NCBI RefSeq assembly: GCF_028554725.1
Contig: NC_071670.1
Location: 73,383,001 to 73,447,000 of the forward strand
Direction: 5' to 3'
Source of the DNA: Zeugodacus cucurbitae
Taxonomy: Eukaryota > Arthropoda > Insecta > Diptera > Tephritidae
DNA length: 64,000 bases
In this document: in pieces, positions 50,734 through 60,832 of the stretch
Numbering within the stretch: the stretch's first letter is position 1
Layout: every line of letters starts with the position of its first letter
The notes under the pieces: generated by a model
Seen by the model: the letters and a program-made list of their open reading frames with translations, nothing else
The model's database searches: none
What the model was told of the DNA's origin: nothing
Translations under genes and position numbers: made by a program

Positions 50734-53700
50734 TTAGTCATCATCCCTCATGTACTCTTTCTCGAGCTCGTTGAGCAAAAAATCATTGATATCGCTAACT
50801 GAACTGATAACATTAACTGAAATAAATAATAAATAAAGATATACATGAATTGTAGCACTGTGAATTGATGCGTTCGCGTGTGTTTCTACATATGTATGAA
50901 TGTGTATAAAAAATATTTACAGTAAATACACTGTCATAGAAGTCACGTAGCGGTAGGTCCAGGAATCGAGCTTTCGGCGATAATTTATTGCTAAACGTTT
51001 CATCAGTCAAAAGCAAAATTAAAAATTAACAATATAATTTTCACCAAGTATATGAAATGAAGTGGGTACGACTTTCTGATTACAAAAAGCTAATTGGTAT
51101 TAAAAACTGGTATAAAAAATGTCCCAAGCGCATCTTTTTCCGTATATATCGATCAGATGCCATTAATTTTACTAGGTGCAAAATTGAAAAACATTCGGCT
51201 GCAACCAAACTTAGCTTCTCATTACTTCTGATCTTTTTGCATTTTTTTCGTTTATCGAGTATTTTACTTTACTCTTTGAGTTTGGAAGGTTCATTTAATT
51301 TTGATGGATCACTTAAGTCCGTTAACCGTTACTTCGTATTATTATATTGAATTCGAAGCTCGAGCTCTGGTTAATATTATTGATGTTTTCAAAAAAATGC
51401 AAATTCAATAAGACCCACTATCACTAAATAAAACAAAAATACAACATGTGTTCTCTATAGCTATGAAAGATTTTGTGGCAAGATTTAGATGTTTGCGTGG
51501 AATGGTTAATTGCTTTTCATACGAACCTGTATTATAGCTTGATGATTTCGGCAAATTAACAACATCACGACGGAAAGAAGAAAGATTTTGCGTAAATCTA
51601 AAATATAAACAAATCAATAACACTTTATATATATATATATATGTATAATTAATATACAAATCACATACTTCTCTTTATTTTTGCTAGAGACGTTGCGTTC
51701 TATCCCGACCATGAGATCATCAAACCATTGTGCCATTGTTTGTTGTTTGTCTAATGGTTGTGAACGGATTATATTATCCTTTAAGGATCTGAAATGAAAT
51801 CAATTTAATAAGAGCGATAGATATATGTACATGTACAAGATGAAAGGTACGTACCTAAAATAGTCTTCATAGAGGAGTATGAGTACTAAAAGGGGGCGTG
51901 ACATCGACCACTGATTCCTGCAATCTTCTGCCATAACGTTATTCAACAAAGTGGACATCATGTTTTGTAGTAAATCTGAGTTCATCTCCACCACCTGAAT
52001 AAAATTTTTTAGTAGCTCAAAGAATTTCGTAAAATCAAATTAGCAAATACCTCAAGGAACTGTACATTTTCGGGAGTTATGTTTCGTAATTTCTTATTTG
52101 GGAATGTTGAAACTAAAAATGTACACAAAACAATATATTTTAGAATTAGAATAATATTTAGAAATTCTTATTTGAAATCCAAATGCATATATACCTTTTA
52201 ATTGCAATTGTTTGAAGATATACGATACGATACTGTCTAATATGGAACAACAGCTGATGTAAATTGTTGAATCTAATTTGATTTATACAAATTTGTTACT
52301 GTTAATTTTAACTATTATATTTTAAAGATTTCTTACCTAGAGCGGAAAGACCTTTTGAAAGACTTTCTAATATATAGACAAATGCTCGCGGTTCCAAACC
52401 GGCCAGGAAGGTTATATGATCCTGTGACAAACAGTTGAGCAGACCATAGTATGCCGAAGACAATTTCGGATATTCCTAAGCAACGAATAATATCGTCGAA
52501 TTAATTATTTAATTTATTAATAATACAAATACAAACCAATAAATCGTTTTGCTGTATTGACATGATGAGTTTCGCAGCAATATTGAGAACATTATCGAGT
52601 GTGTCATCACCGTATAGTTTAAATACACCAAAATTCACATAATTACCCCCCAAGGCATTTTTAAGAATTAGAAAACAAATTGAAATTCCTTTTAGACGCA
52701 TTGGATACTGTTGGTCTCGCGGAACGTCCAGATGCAATATTCGATTGCCGTAAATGCAAATTAGTTTAGACGCTTCGCGGAATAGCAAAATCCCCATTGG
52801 ACTGGACACGTTGCCCTGCAGGCGTTGGGTGCGGCAATGCACAAGCTCGGCAAATAATTTCAGCACTGGAGTTGTGACGGCTGGGTCATGGGCCCACAAC
52901 TCCACCGCTCGTATTAATATAGGCAAATAATCGGCGTAGTAACTTAAAAGAATAACAGCAAATTATTGACCACAACAACAAAGTAATACAGTTATTTGCT
53001 TCACCGAACACTTCACTTCAGATACTTACAGCCATTCAAAGAGCATTGTGTAGGGTATACGCGCATTCAATGGTTGGGCCAGACCGCGTAAATCTCGAGC
53101 CAAACCAATAATTGCCTTCTTCGCTTCCTCATTGGGAAAGCTATTGGAATCCATTAGCACTGTGCCCAGAGATTCAAACTGATCTGTGAATTGTTAATAA
53201 TCGTTTTATAATTGCTTTCTAGTTTATCAACACATGCAATGATTTAATTTTCGTTGAAAAGGTTCTTTAGTATTAATATAGTATATATATATGTTAATTC
53301 AAAATTACTTGTTAGAGGGGTTAAGAAGTTGTAGAAACGTTCTTCGTCTTCCCCCAAATCGAACATGAGCAAGCGTCCAAGCGATGTGTAGAACATTGTG
53401 CGGCAACGCATTTCCGTCAGAGATGAGTTGGTGCCCAGAAATGGAAAATGTTCACTCTAGCAAATGTTTAATGAATGTCATAAGAAAATCTTGTATAAGG
53501 TAAATGACTTATCTACTGACCGTGTGGTGGGTTAACATGAATTGCACCTCCTCTAGCTTTGCTAGTTTCCTAACAGAATTGAAATGCACTGATAGATCCG
53601 AAAGCAACATTAGTGTCTTAGTTATGATTTGTTCAGAGTGGCCCCAAAACTTAAGATTAGTTATACTGGAATATAAGTTGGAAATTGTCACTATTTCATT

Positions 53701-56276
53701 TGAATTATACATATACGTGTTTTGTTTTAAAATAATTTTGTCAACATTCAAGTTTAAAAAGATTTGTAGATTTGTAGATTTGTAAAGTCCTTTTAAATAT
53801 TTAGTATTATGAATATTAGTTGTTTTTGAATGTATGGGCTAAGGTTATAATAGGGATAGGTTAAAGTAGAGAGAGCACTGCACTTTAAGAAGGTCCATAT
53901 TGAAGCCCTAATTCGGTTCAGATATAAGTGAGTTCATTTATTTTACCCACATTTTGCGATTAATAAAACTTAAGAGCATTTGTTCATCATTTAAACCAAA
54001 GACTTCACTCAGTCGCTTGTAAACATTTGCTTTTTGTGTTTGTTCACTGATGTGCATTTTTCGTACTTGTTCCAAAAAGCTTAATACGGCCAATTCGAGT
54101 TTCTCACAGCCTGCTTGCGGTAGACGCGCATCCGTTAAGCTCATTAATTGTAAAACCTGCAATTAGTTTTCAAAAATTTTCAGTCTTAAAAATGCAACAC
54201 ACACATACTCTTATCACTAGTTCTGCATCCATTGTATCATGGTCATCATTTGAATTAACTGTTAGGCGACCAACAATTGCTGAGCCAATGATATAAACAA
54301 GCCATGTCAGTTGCAGTTCATGAACTGTTATATCCATGGGATTGGCGTTAGGTGTCTGCAGCAAATTCTCATACTCTCTGGCCTTTTGGTCGAAATGCTG
54401 CACGAGTAGAGTGCACGTTTTGTCATATTCACAACGTTCAATCACAGACAATTGTTCCAATTGTTGTTGAACCATACACAAATCATCCAAAGGATCCTCC
54501 ATATTGTCACGAACAATAACCGGAACAGCATCTAGACGAGACTCAATATAAGCCTTTGTCACCTCAGGAGTATAAGTTCCTAGTAAATGGGGCTCAGGAG
54601 ATTTAACATACGGCACAGATGCCACCATTCGTTGCCACAAAGTGAGCAGGTAATGTACACTGTTGGGTGCAAACTGCCACATCTAAAAATTTAACAGTTT
54701 ATAAAAATACGTACATATATATATGTATTTTACGTGTATTTATATGCAATTTTACAAACCTGTAGAGATTGAACTGTAAATTTAGCAATCAACTGAATTG
54801 CTTCCGGATAACATGGAACTGCAATAAGTTCCCCCAGCTGATAGTTGGACTTGAGACGGGCCAATAACCGACAGAACTCATGATAGTTATCAGGATCACT
54901 AAGCCCCTATAATTGTTTTCAATTGTTTCAACTAAAAAGAGCCCAACAATGCAGTAACATACAAAACTTACATGCAAATTCATAAGAATGTTTTTTACTC
55001 CTTCAACTAAATGAGTGAGAAACTTTGTTCTTTCTGAATTATTAAAAAGAGACCGGCGTACTGAGGTCATCTATTGAAATAATAATAATAAAGTGAAGGT
55101 GAAAACATTACAGTTCAAGTATATAACATACCTGTACGAGGCAAGACAGTGAATAGCTTGCTAGACCGTTAGGAAGTATCTGATAAAGATCGAAAAACAA
55201 CTTTAATGTATTGGAATCCAAAAAAGCTGGTCGCCAAGAAGTGGGTATTTGAACACTGTTCATATCGTCGGATGATTCATCCGTTGAACTTCCAATAAAA
55301 TCAAAGCTCAAGCAATTTTTCGTTAATCTTAAAACGTGTGATATTAGTCTACAATGGAAAGATTTATAATTATGGATCATTTTCATTGCTGAAATTAAAC
55401 TGTTACAAATTTTTATACGAACGCTTGTTGGGATTCATCCATAAAATTTAAATTTTTACTGTTATCACGAGCAGTAACCAATAACGAACAAGAAAGTAAA
55501 AAAATGTCGTAAAGTTGCTGATCACGAAACGAAGTGGCGATTTTTCTATTTTTCGAAAAAGTCAAATTAACATCAACCTCAATTATTGAATTCATTTCTA
55601 GAACCAGCTGCGATAAAATCTGAACACCTATTGTGCAATGTTCTACAGAGCCCTACAAGAAAAATAAGTTATTATTTATATATAGTATTTTATATTCATC
55701 ACTTGTATTACCTGTAAAAATTTCTTAACGTCTTCAAAAAGATTTTGAAAAATCAAATCGCTTTTGTACATGTCGAACCAGCCATATTTTGTAATTTTGG
55801 CAAGAAGTGTAACAAGTGCCTGCACTACGAAGTGTTGTAAATTCGGCCGATTGGCCAAATAATTCAATACATAGCTCCTGCAGGAACAAATACAATATTA
55901 TTAATAATTAAAATTGAATGTTACAATTGATCTAACCTTATGTCAATCCGTTGTTCCAAGTTCAGTCCTTGTATCAATTTTGTTAGTGTCGTTGCAGCTA
56001 ACAATTGTGCATAGCTAGAATCGGCACGCTCTAATAACATTTGACATTTGGGTAGTGCATCCTGACTACTCACGAAAGCTACTAAAGCCTTTTCAGCATC
56101 TGATCGTATCACTGAATCGGTGGCCTCATAGAGCTGCTTACAAAGTATTTCTAATTGTTGTATTTCCTGTAAAAAAGTCATTTCGCGAAATTAACATAAC
56201 CTTAAGATATAAAATGATAACTTATAACTTTTGCAACAGTCAGTCTTATGAATTAACAAGTTTTTAAACATACCAT
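50734..56276 (-). CDS. Ranbp16: Exportin-7 (RanBP16), nuclear transport receptor
   Basis: A 20-exon model gives 1,105 residues against 1,087 in human XPO7. Exons from the 5' end: 56274-56276 (only the ATG), 55937-56166, 55712-55877, 55423-55652, 55132-55348, 54972-55070, 54760-54906, 54209-54682, 53951-54156, 53521-53665, 53309-53456, 53030-53183, 52537-52942, 52337-52475, 52195-52272, 52051-52112, 51855-51994, 51669-51788, 51527-51597, 50734-50816. All junctions are GT-AG and the sum is divisible by three. The protein is a HEAT-repeat karyopherin; the importin-beta N-terminal (Ran-binding) region is exons 2-4 (EIQQLEILCKQLYEATDSVI). Family landmarks are STDESSDDMNSVQIPTSWRP, FAPNSVHYLLTLWQRM, SPMGILLFREASKL, and DCRNQWSMSRPLLVLILLYE. 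The last exon gives an acidic tail (LLNELEKEYMRDDD) not like the human C-terminus. Exon 4 uses an unusual donor, GTTCGT, supported by homology. Head-to-head with porcupine. Confidence 0.93.
50921..50990 (-). CDS. Possible alternative penultimate exon of exportin-7
   Basis: Between exons 19 and 20, an acceptor (CGTTTAG|C) at 50990 and a donor (TTTACT|GTAAAT) at 50921 enclose 70 bases that look coding. Inclusion after exon 19 would change the frame and end the protein after a basic/aromatic tail (NYRRKLDSWTYRYV), replacing the acidic one. Another frame of the same segment (KARFLDLPLRDFYDSVF) reads even more like protein but needs a different junction. Confidence 0.3.
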
Positions 56277-57142
56277 TATTCCTTATTCAAAATAGTAGAC
56301 AATCAATACCACTGTTAAAAGTTGGGATCTATTCTTGCTCAGTTTTAGTTTTATTTGAACGTTTAATACTGTCCAAATTCTTAGCAATTTCGTACCACAA
56401 AAGAGCGTCACTAATCTTTTCACTATCAAATTTTTTGAAATGGCTCTTCCTTATTAGTGAAGAGCAGCATCAATGTAATACTTGGTTGTTTATCTCCAAA
56501 CTTGCCAAACTCCTGTAAGTGTAGTAAAAAAGTGAATTGTGTTCATAAATTTACAATTTTATGTTTCTCTGTATTTTTCTTGTATTTCAACAGCGGCCAT
56601 TGACAGTTGGAAAGTGATGCCACGTAAAATAACAATACTATTGGGTTGTACTAAAATATGAACACTCACTACATTAACTCCCTGTACTAAAGATATTTTA
56701 AAATCAACGTCATTATTATATGTTATAAGAATTTTTTGGTAATATACATATTCTTTGAAATAAATAATTCTTAACAACTTTCTTTGACAACTTTCCTTTA
56801 CGGTTATGAATCATAAAAATTAAATTTAGAACATGAAATTTATTACAGATTGCTTGATTATGTTTTCAGAGAGTTTTAATTAAAATGCAACCATGGGATA
56901 TGAATAAACAGAGACCGGCGTTTTATGTGTATATTTTGTTTTGTATATAAATATATATTTGAGTCAAAGAGGAAAAAGTGGTAAAAGTACGTGAAGGATC
57001 AAACAAATAAAAGGTATATATTTGAACATTCTTTTAACAGAATAATATCAATTTTATTCATTTAAATTACAAAAAAAAATTTTTATGTTTTAAAGGTAGA
57101 CGCAGTAATATAAGTTAAAGCTCGTAAAAAAAATATCTCTGA
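56277..57142. promoter_or_regulatory. Shared divergent promoter region, exportin-7 / porcupine (copy 1)
   Basis: 866 bases separate the exportin-7 ATG (minus) from the porcupine ATG (plus). AT-rich, with several TATATAAATATATA-like stretches near 56945. It also contains a 72-codon minus-strand ORF (56559-56777) whose final ~40 codons read like protein after a TTTAG acceptor-like site (ILVQPNSIVILRGITFQL). No partner exon is evident. Both genes are likely broadly expressed from this interval. Confidence 0.5.
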
Positions 57143-58606
57143 ATGTATATGTCCTACTATAACTATGATGAGCCACTTGAATATGCGGATGAGGATTATG
57201 ATACCATACCCGAGCAGAATGAGCCAATTAATTCGTGGACAAACATTTGTGAAACCTGCATTTTACCATCCACTATGCAAATAATTTCGTACATGGGAAT
57301 TATAATTGGTTTCAGCTTCATATGCCACATAGGAATTGTCATTTGCTATCACCTTAAAACCAAAAAGGAATGGCTGCTACACATAATTTCTATCTCCGCG
57401 GGATGCGGTATGTTAACTGTAGCTGTGGGCACTAATTCATTTATTATTATATTTTTTGCAATTTTTTCGTATTTAGTTTTTCTTTTGATAAATTTGTTTC
57501 CACCTTTTAGAAAGAATATTGGTGTCATAATGGTAATATGTACAATTTTGACACTACTTTGCTCCGAGCATATATGGAAAAATCAAATAGCATGGGAAAT
57601 GATCAAGGGATCTGCCATGGTTGTGAATATGAAAATTATTTCAATAGCTTTTGAAATGCAGGAAACCGTATTGAAAAGCCAGCGAGCTAAAAACGTCCCG
57701 AATATACTTTCCTTTTGCGGCTATATTTTCACTCCGGCAAATTTAATAGTTGGCCCGTGGATTCCATACAGTTCTTATTTATATAGCATACGCTTAAATC
57801 CAACAAAACAATTTCATATGCGAAGGTTAATGTGGGTCTGTTTTTGCTGTTTGCTGTCACTTGGTTTTCTCAATTCATCTAATTGCATTGTACCATATTT
57901 ATTTTCAAATTCATCCTTAGTTTGGGTGCGTATTTTCCGCGATGCATTTGCCGTCCGTTGTAGCCATTACTTCGTCAGTTTTCTGTCACAAGCTTCACTT
58001 ATCACTGGTGGTCTTCTTATACATAAGGACGATAAACCAAATAAGTGGTTGGGTCACATGGTCACACTGCCTTTGCACATCGAATTCCCTCGGTCCCTGA
58101 GTTCAGCAGTGCGAGTATGGAACGTTCCCATGCATAAATTCCTGAAAGAATATATATTTCGTGGGATTTATAAACGGTTTAATAGTCATTTAGTTGCAAT
58201 TTTTGTAACTTATTTAGTTTCCTCACTTTTGCATGGCCAATATTTGAAAATATATTTAGTATTATTTTCATTGGCAATATTTGGCTTTGTTGAGAGCATA
58301 CTTAGAAAAAAGATATCTATCGCTTTTAATGCGTGTGTTACAGCACAGGCTTGCCGAAAGCCATGTCATTTTAAGCACTGCTCCAGTCATGGTTGGCGAA
58401 GCGATGGTGCGATATTGGTAAAACTGACGAATCTTTTATTTTCAATGGTTACCATTTTCCATTTGGCATACATAGGTGCAATGATGAATGAATCTATTGC
58501 TGGCGAAGACACGGGGTTTGGCGTTGACTTAAGTCTATGGTCTTCAGTTAGTTATTTTAATCATTGGATAGTACTGCTTACATACCTCCTTTATTTAGTT
58601 ATTTAA
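57143..58606 (+). CDS. por: Porcupine, Wnt O-palmitoleoyltransferase (copy 1)
   Basis: Uninterrupted 487-codon gene for a multipass MBOAT-family enzyme of the ER that attaches palmitoleate to a conserved serine of Wnt proteins, required for their secretion. An acidic, Tyr-rich N-terminus (MYMSYYNYDEPLEYADEDYD) precedes about ten hydrophobic segments. Conserved features include GPWIPYSSYLYSIRLNP, the MBOAT asparagine in VRVWNVPMHKFLKEY (about N327) and the catalytic histidine in SSLLHGQYLKIY (H364). A Cys-rich cytoplasmic loop (ACRKPCHFKHC, about residues 400-410) is typical of porcupine. The length is slightly below the Drosophila protein (about 525). The first ATG is chosen; a second lies two codons on. 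AATAAA at 58676 is the likely polyadenylation signal. Divergent from exportin-7. Confidence 0.93.
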   Translation: MYMSYYNYDEPLEYADEDYDTIPEQNEPINSWTNICETCILPSTMQIISYMGIIIGFSFICHIGIVICYHLKTKKEWLLHIISISAGCGMLTVAVGTNSFIIIFFAIFSYLVFLLINLFPPFRKNIGVIMVICTILTLLCSEHIWKNQIAWEMIKGSAMVVNMKIISIAFEMQETVLKSQRAKNVPNILSFCGYIFTPANLIVGPWIPYSSYLYSIRLNPTKQFHMRRLMWVCFCCLLSLGFLNSSNCIVPYLFSNSSLVWVRIFRDAFAVRCSHYFVSFLSQASLITGGLLIHKDDKPNKWLGHMVTLPLHIEFPRSLSSAVRVWNVPMHKFLKEYIFRGIYKRFNSHLVAIFVTYLVSSLLHGQYLKIYLVLFSLAIFGFVESILRKKISIAFNACVTAQACRKPCHFKHCSSHGWRSDGAILVKLTNLLFSMVTIFHLAYIGAMMNESIAGEDTGFGVDLSLWSSVSYFNHWIVLLTYLLYLVI

Positions 58607-58675
58607 TCTATAGTTTAATTAAAAGATAAATGTAAGATACTTAAATCAATTAATTTTTGTACTTATAATTTTCGC

Positions 58676-58681
58676 AATAAA
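58676..58681 (+). terminator. Polyadenylation signal of porcupine copy 1
   Basis: Canonical AATAAA 70 bases after the stop codon, followed by a G/T-rich stretch. Repeated at 62366-62371 in copy 2. Confidence 0.6.
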
Positions 58682-58789
58682 TATGTAAAATGTATTCTTG
58701 TAAATTTATGAATTGGTAATATTATTATTTTAGAGGGGACCTTAACATTCTATATAAATATAACAATATTATATGTGAATAGGTTAAAT

Positions 58790-59115
58790 AGACTATAGCC
58801 ACGACCATCTACAATGTTTACTTATACTAGAACTTAACGATCCAGACAGTTCTGGGTCGCCGAAATAACAGCCCTTGGTCGGATCCGAAAATCCGAGTCA
58901 ATCGCGGTATCGCAGAATCGGCTGTTGTGGGGACTGTTGCGCAACTTCGTTCTGGATAATGTAGCAGACTAAACTCCTACATATCCAGACTAGACCCTTA
59001 CAGTAGTGTGACACTAACCATATCTTACTCCCTTTGGTCCGACCCTATCCCGTTAGATGATTTCTATGACAATTAGTCCAGGCTTGTCGGTTCAGGCCCG
59101 CTTGAGTAACCGTTA
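58790..59115. repeat. Possible dispersed-element fragment downstream of porcupine (copy 1)
   Basis: About 330 bases with distinctly higher GC and no ORF, in AT-rich surroundings. It ends with CGTTACAACAACAA, a short simple tail reminiscent of SINE or LINE 3' ends. The same segment is present at about 62480-62805 in copy 2. Called only from composition and tail; no boundaries or target duplications found. Confidence 0.25.
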
Positions 59116-59246
59116 CAACAACAATGTTTACTAACTTGATGTAAATAGAAATAAAACGCGAATGTAACAATATTTTTAGCATTCATCATCCCTCCAATGT
59201 AATGTATGTAAAGGTTTGTATCATTATGGAAGGCTCTCGCAACTAT

Positions 59247-59966
59247 TCAGAACCCTGGAGTGGTGTCACAACTTTCACAATTCATTTCTAGAACCAGCTG
59301 CGATAAAATCTGAACACCTATTGTGCAATGTTCTACAGAGCCCTACAAGAAAAATAAGTTATTATTTATATATAGTATTTTATATTCATCACTTGTATTA
59401 CCTGTAAAAATTTCTTAACGTCTTCAAAAAGATTTTGAAAAATCAAATCGCTTTTGTACATGTCGAACCAGCCATATTTTGTAATTTTGGCAAGAAGTGT
59501 AACAAGTGCCTGCACTACGAAGTGTTGTAAATTCGGCCGATTGGCCAAATAATTCAATACATAGCTCCTGCAGGAACAAATACAATATTATTAATAATTA
59601 AAATTGAATGTTACAATTGATCTAACCTTATGTCAATCCGTTGTTCCAAGTTCAGTCCTTGTATCAATTTTGTTAGTGTCGTTGCAGCTAACAATTGTGC
59701 ATAGCTAGAATCGGCACGCTCTAATAACATTTGACATTTGGGTAGTGCATCCTGACTACTCACGAAAGCTACTAAAGCCTTTTCAGCATCTGATCGTATC
59801 ACTGAATCGGTGGCCTCATAGAGCTGCTTACAAAGTATTTCTAATTGTTGTATTTCCTGTAAAAAAGTCATTTCGCGAAATTAACATAACCTTAAGATAT
59901 AAAATGATAACTTATAACTTTTGCAACAGTCAGTCTTATGAATTAACAAGTTTTTAAACATACCAT
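59247..59966 (-). pseudogene. Truncated exportin-7 5' fragment created by the duplication
   Basis: Copy 2 repeats exportin-7 exon 1 (59964-59966), exon 2 (59627-59856), exon 3 (59402-59567) and only the first 64 bases of exon 4 (to 59279). Beyond the junction the frame continues for nine more codons (NCESCDTTPGF around the join) and stops at TGA 59247-59249. If transcribed from its own copy of the promoter and spliced normally it would encode 164 residues: the importin-beta N-terminal region plus a novel tail. It lacks all remaining HEAT repeats, so it cannot be a functional exportin. The intact gene is the left one. Confidence 0.8.
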
Positions 59967-60832
59967 TATTCCTTATTCAAAATAGTAGACAATCAATACC
60001 ACTGTTAAAAGTTGGGATCTATTCTTGCTCAGTTTTAGTTTTATTTGAACGTTTAATACTGTCCAAATTCTTAGCAATTTCGTACCACAAAAGAGCGTCA
60101 CTAATCTTTTCACTATCAAATTTTTTGAAATGGCTCTTCCTTATTAGTGAAGAGCAGCATCAATGTAATACTTGGTTGTTTATCTCCAAACTTGCCAAAC
60201 TCCTGTAAGTGTAGTAAAAAAGTGAATTGTGTTCATAAATTTACAATTTTATGTTTCTCTGTATTTTTCTTGTATTTCAACAGCGGCCATTGACAGTTGG
60301 AAAGTGATGCCACGTAAAATAACAATACTATTGGGTTGTACTAAAATATGAACACTCACTACATTAACTCCCTGTACTAAAGATATTTTAAAATCAACGT
60401 CATTATTATATGTTATAAGAATTTTTTGGTAATATACATATTCTTTGAAATAAATAATTCTTAACAACTTTCTTTGACAACTTTCCTTTACGGTTATGAA
60501 TCATAAAAATTAAATTTAGAACATGAAATTTATTACAGATTGCTTGATTATGTTTTCAGAGAGTTTTAATTAAAATGCAACCATGGGATATGAATAAACA
60601 GAGACCGGCGTTTTATGTGTATATTTTGTTTTGTATATAAATATATATTTGAGTCAAAGAGGAAAAAGTGGTAAAAGTACGTGAAGGATCAAACAAATAA
60701 AAGGTATATATTTGAACATTCTTTTAACAGAATAATATCAATTTTATTCATTTAAATTACAAAAAAAAATTTTTATGTTTTAAAGGTAGACGCAGTAATA
60801 TAAGTTAAAGCTCGTAAAAAAAATATCTCTGA
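59967..60832. promoter_or_regulatory. Shared divergent promoter region (copy 2)
   Basis: Duplicate of 56277-57142. Because the whole interval is included, porcupine copy 2 keeps the same upstream DNA as copy 1, back to inside exportin-7 exon 4. Confidence 0.5.

Larger units (their letters stand above)
55589..59278. repeat. Tandem segmental duplication, copy 1 (3,690 bp)
   Basis: Everything from 55589 to about 59275 recurs 3,690 bases further on, and all lines compared are identical. The unit starts inside exportin-7 exon 4 and contains exons 1-3, the divergent promoter region, the entire porcupine gene and about 650 bases downstream. The copy-1/copy-2 junction reads ACTTT-CAC-AATTCATTT: the right breakpoint would continue ACTTTTCAAC and the left breakpoint is preceded by TATTG, so three bases (CAC) are unassigned. 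Confidence 0.9.
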
